NCBI RefSeq assembly: GCF_040372805.1
Contig: NZ_BAABWJ010000002.1
Location: 310,001 to 374,000 of the forward strand
DNA length: 64,000 nt
DNA from: Pseudoteredinibacter isoporae_A
GTDB lineage: Bacteria; Pseudomonadota; Gammaproteobacteria; Pseudomonadales; Cellvibrionaceae
Reading direction: 5' to 3'
Position 1 is the stretch's first letter. Every line of letters starts with the position of its first letter. Below are positions 42,858 to 53,600 of the stretch, piece by piece. A program made the position numbers and the translations under genes. The notes below the pieces were generated by a model that saw only the letters and a list, made by a program, of their open reading frames with translations, searched no databases and was not told the origin of the DNA.

Positions 42858-44339
42858 ATGTTGCTTGCGGATTCTGTGTTGCCCTTTGCGTATGCGAAAA
42901 GGCATCAGCTTCTTATGGGGTCGCGAGACGAAAGACTTTGCATTTTTTATGCGGAGCCAATACAAGCGTCTGTTTACAGTGAGTTATGTCGTTTCTTTCG
43001 ACAAGTTCTTCCTATTGAGGAAGTCGAATTATCTAAGTTTTCTGAGCTTATGGCTCAGACTTACGAAGCCAGCTCATCAGCTTCACGGGAAGTCATGGAT
43101 GAAATCGATGCTGATCAGTCTCTCGCAAGTTTGCAGGAAAGCATGCGTGAAGCTGAAGACCTTCTTGAACAGGAAGATGAAGCGCCTATTGTCAGGCTGA
43201 TTAATGCGATTTTGGCGGAAGCAATTCAGAAATCAGCTTCTGATATTCATTTGGAAGTTTATGAAAAAAGTCTCTGCGTACGCTTTCGTGTTGATGGGGT
43301 GTTAAACGAAGTAGCACGCCCTAAACGTGAGCTGGCCAGCCTGTTGACTTCTCGTGTGAAGGTTATGGCCGGACTGGACATTGCAGAAAAGCGAGTTCCG
43401 CAAGACGGCCGCATATCGCTTCGTCTAGGTGGACGAGAGATCGATGTTCGAGTATCAACTTTGCCATCGGTGCACGGCGAACGTTTAGTTATGCGTTTGT
43501 TGGATAAGCAATCGGGACGCATGGATTTATCCAGTTTGGGTTTGTCACCTTTGGTGAAAAGCAATCTGTTGGACTTACTGCAGTTTCCTCATGGGATTGT
43601 GTTGGTTACCGGGCCGACGGGCTCTGGTAAGTCGACCACTCTTTATGCCGGCCTAACGACGATTAATCACAAAGAGAAAAACATTTTGACGGTTGAGGAT
43701 CCTGTGGAATTTCATGTCCAGGGAATCGGCCAAACTCAGGTAAATGAAAAAGCTGGAATGAGCTTTGCAAAAGGCCTGCGCGCAATCTTACGCCAAGACC
43801 CTGATGTGGTCATGGTGGGGGAGATTCGTGATATTGAGACGATGAAAATCGCTGTTCAGGCAAGTCTGACAGGTCACTTGGTGTTATCAACTTTACACAC
43901 GAATTCAGCAGTAGGTGCCGTAACTCGTTTGATGGACATGGGGGTTGAGCCCTTTTTGCTCTCGTCTTCGCTGTTGGCAGTGTTAGCTCAACGCCTGGTT
44001 CGTAGATTGTGCTTGAATTGTCGAGAGACGTACACCCCAGATACTTCGGAGTTGGGTCGATACGATTTGGTGTTGAAAACGGGGCAGACACTGTATCAGG
44101 CTTCCAAGAGCGGTTGCGAAGCCTGTGATCATAGTGGGTATCGTGGGAGAACGGGTATTTATGAACTTATCGTTGTCGATCAAACGATTAAACAATTGAT
44201 TCATGACGAGGCTGCAGAAAGAGACATTCTTGACTATACGCGCAAAACCCAAGTTTCCATGCTGCATGATGGCTGGGAAAAGGTTCTGTCTGGAGAAACA
44301 AGCCTCGCAGAGGTTCTACGTGTAGTACAGGAAATCTGA
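42858..44339 (+). CDS. gspE: Type II secretion ATPase GspE
   Basis: 493 residues, a cytoplasmic hexameric ATPase powering pseudopilus assembly. Walker A GPTGSGKSTTLYAG (~251), Asp-box and Walker B (LRQDPDVVMVGEIRD), His-box (STLHTNSAVGA), and the tetra-Cys zinc site (CLNC ~384, CEAC ~419). The N-terminal GspL-binding domain is short. ATG 42858 lies one base after the gspD stop; its stop overlaps the gspF start (TGATG). Confidence 0.95.
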   Translation: MLLADSVLPFAYAKRHQLLMGSRDERLCIFYAEPIQASVYSELCRFFRQVLPIEEVELSKFSELMAQTYEASSSASREVMDEIDADQSLASLQESMREAEDLLEQEDEAPIVRLINAILAEAIQKSASDIHLEVYEKSLCVRFRVDGVLNEVARPKRELASLLTSRVKVMAGLDIAEKRVPQDGRISLRLGGREIDVRVSTLPSVHGERLVMRLLDKQSGRMDLSSLGLSPLVKSNLLDLLQFPHGIVLVTGPTGSGKSTTLYAGLTTINHKEKNILTVEDPVEFHVQGIGQTQVNEKAGMSFAKGLRAILRQDPDVVMVGEIRDIETMKIAVQASLTGHLVLSTLHTNSAVGAVTRLMDMGVEPFLLSSSLLAVLAQRLVRRLCLNCRETYTPDTSELGRYDLVLKTGQTLYQASKSGCEACDHSGYRGRTGIYELIVVDQTIKQLIHDEAAERDILDYTRKTQVSMLHDGWEKVLSGETSLAEVLRVVQEI

Positions 44340-45556
44340 TGGCTAGTTTCAGTTATCAGGCGGTCGATAAAAATGGCCGTAAAATTAAAGGAGTGAAACA
44401 GGCTGACAGTGCACGACAGTTGCGACAAAGCCTGAAGCTGGAAGGCTTAATGCCCATCGAGGTTAAAGAGAACAAGGTCCCAACGAGCTCTCCGGGCGGC
44501 GGAAAGCCTGGCAGTGGGTTGGCGTTGTCAAGTAGTCAGTTAGCTATGTTTACCCGGCAGCTTTCGGTCCTGCTCGATTCAGGAATGTCATTGATTGAGG
44601 CTCTCGAAGCCCTTTCTCAGCAAGCCGATGGGAAGCGGATGAAAACCCTCTTAGGAGTTCTGAAGTCAGGAGTGAGTGAAGGAAACAGTTTTGCTGACTG
44701 CCTGGCTCAGTTTCCAGACACATTTGATCAACTTTATATTTCATCAATTCGAGCCTCTGAGCAGTCCGGAGCTCTGGATCGCATCCTTGATCAATTGGCG
44801 GAGCATACTGAAGCGGAAAAAGAGTTTCGCCAGAAGACGGTCCTGGCACTCATCTACCCAGTTCTTGTTGCAGTTATTTCGCTGCTGATTGTTGTCGGTC
44901 TGATGGTGTATATCGTGCCTCAGGTCGTCAGCGTATTTGAGGAAAGTGGTCAAACCCTGCCGGTTCTTACTCGAGTACTGATCGGCATCAGTGAGTTTTT
45001 GCAACGTTGGGGCCTGCTAATGTTATTGGTGATTGCTGGTGGCCTGCTCGGAATAAGGCTTGCACTGCAGAATGGAAAGGTTCGTTACCGTTTCGATCAG
45101 CTTCTGATCTCAATGCCAGTGTTGGGAGGGTATTTGCGAGGTATCCAATCTGCTCGATATGCTCAGACGCTCGGAATGCTAAGTGAAAGCGGTGTGGCGC
45201 TAAGTAGTGGACTGCCGATCGCCGAGGAGGTCGTTCAAAATTCCTATTTCCGGCGTGTATTGGGTAATGTAAGTAAACGAGTAATCGATGGGGAAAGTTT
45301 GAGCGCCTGTCTTGGGCAAACCAAGCTGTTTCCGATGTTAATGGTGCATATGTTAGCCAGTGGTGAAGCAAGTGGAAGCCTGGATCAAATGCTTAAACAA
45401 TCGGCAAAACAACAACAAAATGATCTCGCGGCTTTGGTGAGTACGGGGATTGCGCTGTTTGAGCCGCTAATGCTCCTAGTGATGGGGGCGGTAGTTTTAT
45501 TAATTGTATTAGCGATTCTGGTTCCTATCTTGTCGATGAATCAGTTGATTTCTTAA
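44339..45556 (+). CDS. gspF: Type II secretion inner-membrane platform protein GspF
   Basis: 405 residues with two copies of the T2SSF helical domain (LAMFTRQLSVLLDSGMSLIE near residue 65; ARYAQTLGMLSESGVALSSG near 270) and three membrane spans (near 175, 225 and 380). It anchors pseudopilus assembly in the inner membrane. Coupled to gspE by one-base overlap. Confidence 0.95.
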   Translation: MASFSYQAVDKNGRKIKGVKQADSARQLRQSLKLEGLMPIEVKENKVPTSSPGGGKPGSGLALSSSQLAMFTRQLSVLLDSGMSLIEALEALSQQADGKRMKTLLGVLKSGVSEGNSFADCLAQFPDTFDQLYISSIRASEQSGALDRILDQLAEHTEAEKEFRQKTVLALIYPVLVAVISLLIVVGLMVYIVPQVVSVFEESGQTLPVLTRVLIGISEFLQRWGLLMLLVIAGGLLGIRLALQNGKVRYRFDQLLISMPVLGGYLRGIQSARYAQTLGMLSESGVALSSGLPIAEEVVQNSYFRRVLGNVSKRVIDGESLSACLGQTKLFPMLMVHMLASGEASGSLDQMLKQSAKQQQNDLAALVSTGIALFEPLMLLVMGAVVLLIVLAILVPILSMNQLIS

Positions 45557-45566
45557 AGAGGTTCTT

Positions 45567-46010
45567 ATGATTAGAAGCAGGCATGCTGAGTTTAAAAAGC
45601 AGGTAGGCTTTACGCTTATCGAGGTGATGTTGGTTGTGGTCATTTTGGGGGTCCTAGCGACATTGGTTATCCCGAATATGGTTGGCCAGGATGAACAGGC
45701 TCGAAAGGCTGCCGCTGCGTCTGATATTCGAGCCATTGCGACAGCGCTCGGAAACTACAGGCTAGATAATTTTAGCTACCCGAGTACGGATCAGGGGCTC
45801 GCTGCGTTGGTAGAGCAACCGAGTGGCTTTCCTGAAGCGAAAAACTGGCGCCAAAAATACCTTCGTAAAGTGCCTACTGATCCTTGGGGAAATGAGTACA
45901 TTTATATCAGCCCAGGGGCTGAGGGAGACTTTGATTTGATTAGCTTCGGCAGAGATGGAAAAGCCGGCGGCGAAGGGAATGATGCCGATATCAACTTTAA
46001 TGAGTTGTAG
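45567..46010 (+). CDS. gspG: Major pseudopilin GspG
   Basis: 147 residues. Prepilin leader MIRSRHAEFKKQVG, cut before FTLIEVMLVVVILGVLATLV, with Glu at position +5. The C-terminal part shows the GspG pattern YPSTDQGLAALVEQPSG, WRQKYLRKVPTDPWGNEYIY, SFGRDGKAGGEGNDADIN, the last being the calcium-binding loop. The ribosome site is AGAGG. Confidence 0.96.
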   Translation: MIRSRHAEFKKQVGFTLIEVMLVVVILGVLATLVIPNMVGQDEQARKAAAASDIRAIATALGNYRLDNFSYPSTDQGLAALVEQPSGFPEAKNWRQKYLRKVPTDPWGNEYIYISPGAEGDFDLISFGRDGKAGGEGNDADINFNEL

Positions 46011-46581
46011 CCCTTCCAAATCTGCTTACAGTAAAGGCTTCACTTTATTGGAGCTGATGCTGGTTGTAAGCATTATTGCCACTTTGAGCTGGCTGACGGT
46101 TATTGCTATTCCGGATGGACAGCAAGCCAGAGTGGAAAATGCTGCCCAGCAGTTTCGTTTGCAACTTGAGTCTCATCGGCGCACAGCAAGCATGAAAGGG
46201 CAAATGTTGGCAGTGGATTTTTTGGAAGAGGCCTATCAGTTTCTGATTTGGGATTATCGGCAGAGAGAGTGGTTGGCTTTTGAGCAGGCATCGAACCTTG
46301 GTGTAGACAGCCCTTCGGGCAAGGTGAGTCTAGGGCAGCGCGTTGAACTGCAAATTGAACAAGGGCTGGATTTTGGTGAAAGTACTTTCGCTGACCGACT
46401 CGCAAACCATATTGAGGAAGAAAGTGAGTCTTTGGAACCTAAATGGCAAGCGGACATTTTAATATTTCCAGATGGTCGTATCAGTCAATTTAGTGTGATT
46501 TTTGGTTCTGAAAAAAGTGAGTTGTCGGTTCGTGTACTCGGGAGGGCGTATGGAAAGGTCAAAGTGCAAAACCTTCTCTGA
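46000..46581 (+). CDS. gspH: Minor pseudopilin GspH
   Basis: 193 residues from ATG 46000, overlapping gspG by 11 bases. Leader MSCSPSKSAYSKG, then FTLLELMLVVSIIATLSWLT with +5 Glu. The rest is a beta domain typical of GspH (DFLEEAYQFLIWDYRQREWL, LIFPDGRISQFSVIF). Earlier in-frame starts lie inside gspG and would lengthen the leader abnormally. Confidence 0.88.
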   Translation: MSCSPSKSAYSKGFTLLELMLVVSIIATLSWLTVIAIPDGQQARVENAAQQFRLQLESHRRTASMKGQMLAVDFLEEAYQFLIWDYRQREWLAFEQASNLGVDSPSGKVSLGQRVELQIEQGLDFGESTFADRLANHIEEESESLEPKWQADILIFPDGRISQFSVIFGSEKSELSVRVLGRAYGKVKVQNLL

Positions 46582-46933
46582 GGGATTCACCTTGTTGGAA
46601 GTTATGGTCGCTCTGGCCGTATTTTCTTTATCAGCTATTGCCTTAACGGTACAGCTAGAAACGAGTAATCATCTCCGATTCAGTATCATTGAAAGAGAGC
46701 AAGCTTTGTGGCTTGCGCAGGCAGAATTAAGTTATCTCTCTCAATCTGAGAAAGCCCGATCGAAATTGCCTCAGCGTAAGGATTTGATTTTCGGGGGGCG
46801 GGACTGGCTTATTTCCAGTGAAAGGGAAGCTCAAAAAACCTATGGGGTTAGCAGGTTAGTTGTTAGCATTTTTCTTGTCGGTAGTGAGGATAAACCTGTA
46901 TTTACGATGGAAAGATACGTTAGGGACAAATGA
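46550..46933 (+). CDS. gspI: Minor pseudopilin GspI
   Basis: 127 residues. Leader MERSKCKTFSEG, then FTLLEVMVALAVFSLSAIAL. ATG 46550 has a GGGAGGG site and overlaps gspH by 32 bases; the frame extends to 46502 without support. GspI nucleates the pseudopilus tip together with GspJ and GspK. Confidence 0.9.
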   Translation: MERSKCKTFSEGFTLLEVMVALAVFSLSAIALTVQLETSNHLRFSIIEREQALWLAQAELSYLSQSEKARSKLPQRKDLIFGGRDWLISSEREAQKTYGVSRLVVSIFLVGSEDKPVFTMERYVRDK

Positions 46934-47646
46934 TCAATCAGTCGCATCATCATAACCGGGAGTCGGGTTTCACATTGATGGAGCTGCTGTTGGCTATTGG
47001 GATTTTTTCGGTGATCAGCGTCGGGGCTTTTCGATTGATAGACGATAGCCTTAGAAATATCCGGCAAGCTGATCAGCGATATGAGCGTTTCTCCCATCTT
47101 TCCTTGTGCCTGGATTTGTTTGAGCAGAGCCTTCTGCAAGCGGTTGCCCGGCCTGTTAGAGAGGAGTATGGGGATCTTCGCGAGGCATTTACCGGTGATA
47201 GTCAGAGTGTCGAATTTACCCACTTTGGTTGGGGTAACCCGATTTCAAGTTGGCAGGGTGATTTAAAGCGCAGCCGTTTTGAAACGGCACTGATTCAAGA
47301 TGACGAGGGGATGCGAGATGTTTGGAAGCTAAAACAATGGCCGGTGTTGGATAGGGCATATGACAGCGAAGCTGACACGATTGTCTCCTGCGAATTTGAA
47401 CAGGTAGAACTGAGGTATGCAGGAAAGATCGATGATTGGTATAACAGTTGGCCGGTGAGCGATGTGAATAACAGTAAGTCGAGAATGCCTGTCGCCGTTG
47501 AGTTGACTGTGAGTGTGCAAGGTTTTGGCGAAATTCAGCGATTTTTTACCGTCGGAGGGCAATATCGTGAAAGGAAGGTTGAGAAACCGCGAGTGAACGC
47601 CAACGAGAGCAAGCTTGAGGAAAAAGCAATAGGTACTCGAAAATGA
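46930..47646 (+). CDS. gspJ: Minor pseudopilin GspJ
   Basis: 238 residues. Leader MINQSHHHNRESG, then FTLMELLLAIGIFSVISVGA with +5 Glu. The GspJ pattern is visible in LSLCLDLFEQSLLQAVARPV and FTHFGWGNPISSWQGDLKRS. It overlaps gspI and gspK by ATGA. Confidence 0.93.
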   Translation: MINQSHHHNRESGFTLMELLLAIGIFSVISVGAFRLIDDSLRNIRQADQRYERFSHLSLCLDLFEQSLLQAVARPVREEYGDLREAFTGDSQSVEFTHFGWGNPISSWQGDLKRSRFETALIQDDEGMRDVWKLKQWPVLDRAYDSEADTIVSCEFEQVELRYAGKIDDWYNSWPVSDVNNSKSRMPVAVELTVSVQGFGEIQRFFTVGGQYRERKVEKPRVNANESKLEEKAIGTRK

Positions 47647-48776
47647 GTACTAGCATCAATCAAGGTGGATCCTATCGTCAAGCTGGTGTTGCTCTGATTT
47701 CAATGTTATTGGTGCTGGCTATTGTGACTGCTCTTTGCGCGCAAATGTTGATGAAAAATCGACTCGAACTGAAGCGCTCAGAGGCTCTGATACGAACAGC
47801 TCAGGCGCAACAAATGGTGTTTTCTGGGTTGGCATATGGTGAGGTTCTGGTGTTGCAATACACAGAGGAAGATCCTAAGCCTAGCTCCGGGGAGCAACCG
47901 GCCGAAACCGCATTGCATGAGGATATGGAGTGGGGCATCAGTGCGCGGAGTTTATCTCATTTGCTGATTCGAGGTGGTGAACCACTTTTGGAATCAGATG
48001 GCGAAGAAGCAACGCCTATAGTTGCCGGGCCTTACTGGCCTTTTTCTGGGGATGCTGAAGACTTTTCCATCCTGATTGAGGATGAGCAAGGAAAGTTTAA
48101 TCTAAACAATTTGGTCGATTCGAAGGGTAGGGTTAATGAAGTCCAGTTAAAGATTTTGCAACGGATGTTGTTAGCTTTGGAAATTGAACCTGAGCTGGCA
48201 CTTTATATCGCGGACTGGATAGATCAGGATAGAACCCCTATTGCCTATAACTCTGAAGATTTTGCTTATCTTCAGCGGCCTGTAGCGTATCGAACAGCAA
48301 ATCGCCCTGTACGGTATTGGAAAGAAATTATATCCGTTACTGGTATTGATCAGGAGATGCTCGAAAAACTACAGGCTTATGTTACTGCAATACCTGGATC
48401 AAGTCAGGTTAACGTTAACTCAGCGTCCCCTTTGCTATTGGAAGCGATGATTCCAGGATTGGATGGAGAGGCAATAGTCGAGTCTCGAGATGCAAAAGGT
48501 GGGTATTCTTCGGTCACAGAATTTAGCAAATCAACATTAACCGCGGGTTTGAAGATGGATGCAAATTTATTTTCAGTGAAAGGTGCCTTCTATGCTATTA
48601 CCGCTTATTGCCGTTTTGATAGGTTTGAATCTAGTTGGCAGATGTTGATGGAGCGTGTAGAGGCGAAAAACAATAATAGAGAACCTCAGATTCATGTTCT
48701 CTGGAAAAGGCGATTGCCGTTTTGGGAATTAGGTTTGACAAAAAAACACAGAATTGTTGATTTAGAAAATGAGTGA
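47643..48776 (+). CDS. gspK: Minor pseudopilin GspK
   Basis: 377 residues, the large tip pseudopilin. Leader MSTSINQGGSYRQAG, then VALISMLLVLAIVTALCAQM; as usual for GspK there is no Glu at +5. The body has DEQGKFNLNNLVDSKGRVNE, LYIADWIDQDRTP and INVNSA-like segments (VNVNSASPLLLEAMIPGL). It overlaps gspJ by 4 bases and gspL by 8. Confidence 0.93.
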   Translation: MSTSINQGGSYRQAGVALISMLLVLAIVTALCAQMLMKNRLELKRSEALIRTAQAQQMVFSGLAYGEVLVLQYTEEDPKPSSGEQPAETALHEDMEWGISARSLSHLLIRGGEPLLESDGEEATPIVAGPYWPFSGDAEDFSILIEDEQGKFNLNNLVDSKGRVNEVQLKILQRMLLALEIEPELALYIADWIDQDRTPIAYNSEDFAYLQRPVAYRTANRPVRYWKEIISVTGIDQEMLEKLQAYVTAIPGSSQVNVNSASPLLLEAMIPGLDGEAIVESRDAKGGYSSVTEFSKSTLTAGLKMDANLFSVKGAFYAITAYCRFDRFESSWQMLMERVEAKNNNREPQIHVLWKRRLPFWELGLTKKHRIVDLENE

Positions 48777-49893
48777 TGATCAATATATAGTTTATTGGAA
48801 CCTTTCTGAAGTAGACGATCCGCTTTGTTGGGTTTGTCGAGATCATCAGTGCGCACTTCTGAATTCATTGCCAGAGTCCGCCACAGACTGTGTCATTGTT
48901 TTTCCGAGTGTTGCTGTTTCTAATCAAATTGTTTCCATATCAGTGAAACAATTGAAATCAATGCATCGCGCATTTCCCTATATTCTCGAAGATGAGCTTC
49001 TGGAGTCAGTTGATTCGATGCATCATGTTTATGCGTTGAAAAAAAAGCTGGACGGGGAAGCCATCATTCAGAGTATTTCGCTTTCCGTCGAGTTAATGGA
49101 AAATGTGACCGATTTTTGTGAGCGAAACAATGTGCAAGCTAGTGCAATCTATGTCGATGCCGATCTCATTGAATGTCCTGAGGATGGGCAGGTGAATATC
49201 TTGTCTACGCCAGCAGGAGTGAGTGCTCGATTACCTGATGGGAGTTTTATCGCGTCGGAATTACTTGTGTCGCCTGACCTGAATGGTTTGCTTCGAAGAG
49301 ACCTGCTGGGTGCAGCAGACAATGAATCATGTTTGAGTTATTTCTCCCGTCGTTTGGCGGAGGAACATGGGGCTCAAAACTTGCTTCAAGGAGTTTACTC
49401 TTCGAAAAACGATAAAAAAGAATGGAAGATAGGCTTTAAATTGGGTGCTGGTCTGGTGGTATTGGCCCTTCTATTTCAGTTGATTTACTGGCAGGTGGGT
49501 GCGTATGTCTTTAGTGAGCGAGCTGAGGCTCGATTGGAACATGCCCGAAGTGAATATCGACGTATTTTCCCCGGGGATGAAAAAATAATTGATGTTCGAA
49601 AACAGGCGTCAGGGCATTTGAAGCGAGCGACTCGATCTGGTGGAAATGTTGTATTGCTGGATCTTATTTCTGTGCTTTCTGAAGTTGCTGGTAGTAGTGG
49701 TTTTACACTGCTATTACAGTCTATTCGGTACGATCAGGCGTCCGGCGATACGGTTATGGTTTTGCATTTGGAGAGCGTTAGTCGTGCGGAGAAGCTTACG
49801 CAGATTTTGACGGAACGTGGCATTGCATCGAGTCTTGGGCAAGTTCGCACGGAAGGGGATGGCGTTGTTGCTCGATTGAGAATCAAATCATAG
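48769..49893 (+). CDS. gspL: Type II secretion protein GspL
   Basis: 374 residues. The cytoplasmic actin-like domain (1-220; FPYILEDELLESVDSMHHVY) that holds GspE, one membrane span (GAGLVVLALLFQLIYWQVGA near 230) and a periplasmic ferredoxin-like domain (GFTLLLQSIRYDQASGDTVM). Links the ATPase to the inner-membrane platform. Sequence is diverged, as is common for GspL. Confidence 0.88.
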   Translation: MSDDQYIVYWNLSEVDDPLCWVCRDHQCALLNSLPESATDCVIVFPSVAVSNQIVSISVKQLKSMHRAFPYILEDELLESVDSMHHVYALKKKLDGEAIIQSISLSVELMENVTDFCERNNVQASAIYVDADLIECPEDGQVNILSTPAGVSARLPDGSFIASELLVSPDLNGLLRRDLLGAADNESCLSYFSRRLAEEHGAQNLLQGVYSSKNDKKEWKIGFKLGAGLVVLALLFQLIYWQVGAYVFSERAEARLEHARSEYRRIFPGDEKIIDVRKQASGHLKRATRSGGNVVLLDLISVLSEVAGSSGFTLLLQSIRYDQASGDTVMVLHLESVSRAEKLTQILTERGIASSLGQVRTEGDGVVARLRIKS

Positions 49894-49903
49894 GAATGTA
49901 CAT

Positions 49904-50389
49904 ATGTGGGCTACGTTAACAGGAAAGTTTCAAGCGCTTTCACCGAGAGATCGGCGGGCGGCTATTATTGCCGCGCTGGTTTTAGTTCTTGCGTTGATAT
50001 ACTCCAAAATTATGTTACCAAGCTATCAGCACTATGTTTCACAAAAAAGAAATTATCAGGACCAGTTAGCCCTTAACTCTTGGTTGGCTGAGAATCGTCA
50101 AGCCCTTGAGCAGGTTTCTTTGTCCGGGAAAGCCAAAAGTAATCGCACGGGAAAGTCTGCAGCATTGAGTACTATATCAGAGAGCGCTAAACAAGCGGGG
50201 ATCGAGTTAAATCGTATCGAACCTCATGCCGAACGCGTAATTGTCGCAATTGACAAAGTATCTTTCACTGATTTGCTTGAGTGGCTTCAGGTGCTTTCGG
50301 TACGGCATGGTGTCCGTATTTCTGAAGCTTCCATCAATCGTGTTGATGAGAATTTAGCTTCGGCTCGTCTAGCTCTGAATGCGAGCTAG
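49904..50389 (+). CDS. gspM: Type II secretion protein GspM
   Basis: 161 residues. One membrane span near the N-terminus (RRAAIIAALVLVLALIYSKI), then a coiled-coil stretch and a small ferredoxin-like periplasmic domain (SFTDLLEWLQVLSVRHGVRI). Partners GspL. Last gene of the operon; no gspN or prepilin peptidase gspO follows, so the peptidase must be encoded elsewhere. Confidence 0.85.
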   Translation: MWATLTGKFQALSPRDRRAAIIAALVLVLALIYSKIMLPSYQHYVSQKRNYQDQLALNSWLAENRQALEQVSLSGKAKSNRTGKSAALSTISESAKQAGIELNRIEPHAERVIVAIDKVSFTDLLEWLQVLSVRHGVRISEASINRVDENLASARLALNAS

Positions 50390-50524
50390 GCTGGTACTTT
50401 TAATGAATTGATGTTTGATTTGCGGGTTCATTCCTTTGTAGCAATTAATAAAAACATTACTGGCTAAATGTTGGTCGTTTAGGCTGACTAAGAACAAAAG
50501 AATGATAAACAGTTACGTCTTCTC

Positions 50525-50673
50525 TTGACCGAGTCTTGAGCAATACGTAATAATCCCGCCTCGTTGGATTTTGAGCCACAGGGTGGCGTACAGTTTTTAA
50601 ACTGTGCGGCTTAGGGTTGGGCAGTGAAGTGGGTGTGCATAGCCTGCTTGATATGGAAATTTAAGGTGGAGCA
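50525..50673 (+). promoter_or_regulatory. Promoter and structured leader of the giant gene
   Basis: TTGACC (50525), 17-base spacer, TAATAA (50548): a near-consensus sigma70 promoter. The leader of about 115 bases contains an inverted repeat ACAGTTT / AAACTGT (50590-50605) and ends in AAGGTGGAGCA before the GTG start. The giant gene can thus be expressed separately from gspC-M. Confidence 0.6.
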
Positions 50674-53600
50674 GTGCAATCTCTTTATGGAAAAATAAGT
50701 GCAGTTCTTGTACTTCTTCTCTCATGCCTATTACCTCAAACTTCATTTGCGATCACCGCGGATTTCCTGGCTCGTAGCCAGCTTAGCCCAGGAGCTGGAC
50801 GAATAAGTTACCGATTTGCCCTTGATCAGTGCGATAATTTGGCGCACGCGCAGTTTACTGCAGGTTCATTCCAGCAAACGGTTGGTGTTAGTGATTTTTC
50901 GCCTCTTTCAGGTGAAATGAGCTGTTATTATGACTTCGAAGCTGAAGGCTCCGGCAATACGAGTCCAAGTGTGGTACTTAGCTATCACGATGGCGGTAGT
51001 CATAACTATGCAGAGAATTTTAGTTACGAGCAGACTGCTCCAAGCCTGGAGTTGGTTTCTATCTCCGTTGCCGATGTCGAAGGTGGGAATCAGTTGGTTG
51101 TTCAGGTCCGTGCCGAAGACGATACGGATTTACGTTATGTTGAATTCAATGTAGATGGTCTGCGCGCTTCCGAGCTGAGAGCCAACGGCGGCATTATTTC
51201 CAAAGCTCGGGAAAAAGCCTTTGCTCGCAGTGGCAATATGCGCCTCAGCTTTCCGGCAATTTCTTCGGGTCTCTATACTGCCCTGATTCCGTTCAGCACC
51301 CCGTTATCTCTGGATGAAATTAACCGCGATGGGGTAGTTTTGTTGTCGGCGTATGCGAGTGATGCGTCCGGCAATCAAAGCAGCATTTCCTCTGTTGAAT
51401 TTACTGGTGAGAAAATCAGTGAAAAGCCCCTGTCTATGTCGGTGGCGCCAAGCTCAATCACTTTTGGGAATATTCTGGAATCTTTGCTGATTGTGCCCAG
51501 TGTACAGTTTGAATTTCGCGGGCTCACACCATTAAGCGGCGAGGGCACAGGGGTGACCTATCGCTCCTCCAGACCGGACCTGGTGTCGGTGACTCCTGGT
51601 GGGGTTGTTTATCCATTAGCCGAAACTCGAGGGCAGGCAGTAAGTATTTCGGTGGCCTATCCCGGGTTGGACACTCAAGAAATCCCTGTTGTGGTGGAGT
51701 TTACCAAGCAGGCACAAAACCTTGAGGTAGATGGTCTCGACGCTTCAAACAAGTTTGTACTGCCAAGTTTGAACACGGAACATCCACCATTGAGTGTTTA
51801 TTTGGTGTTTGATGATGGTTCAAAAACCCTGTTGAACGAGCAGCTCAATCTCGAATACAGCGTGTCCAATGAAGATTCCAACCTGCTCTCTGTTGGTGAT
51901 GATGGCAGTTTGACGGCCCATGCCGTGATTGATGAAAGCACACCCGTGAATATTCGTGTGCGTGTCGTCCAGGAGCCGAGTGTACAAGCTGATTTTTTTA
52001 TTGCTGCGGTTGATGCGGCGCCAAGTGTAGATTTTGAATTGCCGGATGAAGTGGCCGTTGATTCTGAGTTGCTGCTGGATGCAAAAGCCGAAGATGATGT
52101 GTCGATCGCATCAGTTCGCTATCTGGTAAATGGTCTGCAGGTCGGAGAGCGTGTTGAAGCTCCGTTCAGCATGAATCTTTTGATATCGCAGGATTTGGGC
52201 AATCAGGCGGTAGAATTTCAGGCCATCGCCACTGATAGTCTTGGTCAGGAAACTTTTTCTCCGGTGAGGTCGGTTAATGTCCGTGACGTTTCCACGCTGG
52301 ACGTCCCAACCCTGAACTTCAGCAGGCCTGCACCTAATCAACTGGTCGTAGCTGAAACCAGTATCATCATCCAGGCTGAACGAGATATGGGGTCAAGCTT
52401 CGTTGCTGGGCGGGATTACCAATCCGAAATTAAATATGTAGAATTCACTCTGGATGGCTCTGTCGTTTCCGTATCTCATTTCCCTCTGTATGAAACCCGA
52501 AAGGTTGGATTTGAGGATCACACCTTTGAGTTATGGCGGTCTGTAGTTAGCGTTGGGCGTATTGCTGTAGAGCAGACAAGTTTGAGTGTGGCAGCGACTG
52601 TCTATGGCAGAAATAACGGCATTAGTAATGTCAGCGGTCAGCTCATTAAGGTTGTTCAGAACGAAAAGCCTTCTATCCGTTTCACTGGCCTGCAAAACGA
52701 TAATTCTGTAGCTCGCGGTCAAAAACTGGACCTTCCGATTGTATTGGTCGACGATACCCTGCATCTTGGTGCAAAGTTGGATTTGTTGGCTAACGGCGAA
52801 GTTGTCGCAAGTTATGAAATACCTGAAGAGATTTTGGCTGATGCGAACACTTCTACAAACCGAGAACTTACAGAGACTCTCGAATATCAGGTAAGTAGCA
52901 GCGCGGATTTCGATCAGCTTTCGCTGAAGCTAAGGGCAGTGGATTTTCACGGCCTTATTTCCGAGTCGGAAGAGCTTCGCCTACAGTTGAGTGCCGACCA
53001 AGCGCCCACTGTTGCAATTAGCTTTCCTGATGCATCCAGCACAGTTGTAGCTGGCTCTGTTGTGGAATTACGTGCGAACGCTGAAGATGATATCTCAATT
53101 GCAAGGGTCGATTTCTACGTCAACGATCAGTTGGTGGGAAGCGACGTTAGCGCGCCTTATAGCTTCAACTACCAAACTCCAAAGGAAATTCAGGCTAATC
53201 AGCTGCTGAACATTAAAGCGATTGCTACTGACAGTATAGGGCAGGCCGCTGAAAGTGCCGTGGTTACTGTAACATTGGGCTTTGATGAAGATGCTCCTGT
53301 TATCAACATTGTTGCGCCCGAGATTACCGGCAATACCAATGGCCAGGCGGTGGCGGACGTAGTCGAGGGCACTAATTTTCTACTGAAAGCTGCCGGATTC
53401 GACAATGTATCCGTCCGAAGTGTTCTGTTGCGGGGAGTTATCAAGTCTAATGGTAGCTATATCGTTACCGGTAATTTGGAAGATGAGCTTAGTGGCGATG
53501 ATTTTGTTCTTCAGCTCGCCTCAGAAAACGCTAAAAACTTTTCAGCAGCTCAGATTGTAAAAACACCTGATATTGATTCCGGCACCAACGAATACGCCAT

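Noticed and set aside
50560..50673. Cyclic-di-GMP riboswitch in the giant-gene leader
   Set aside because: CACAGGGTGG recalls part of the GEMM motif, but the conserved core and second stem are not present.
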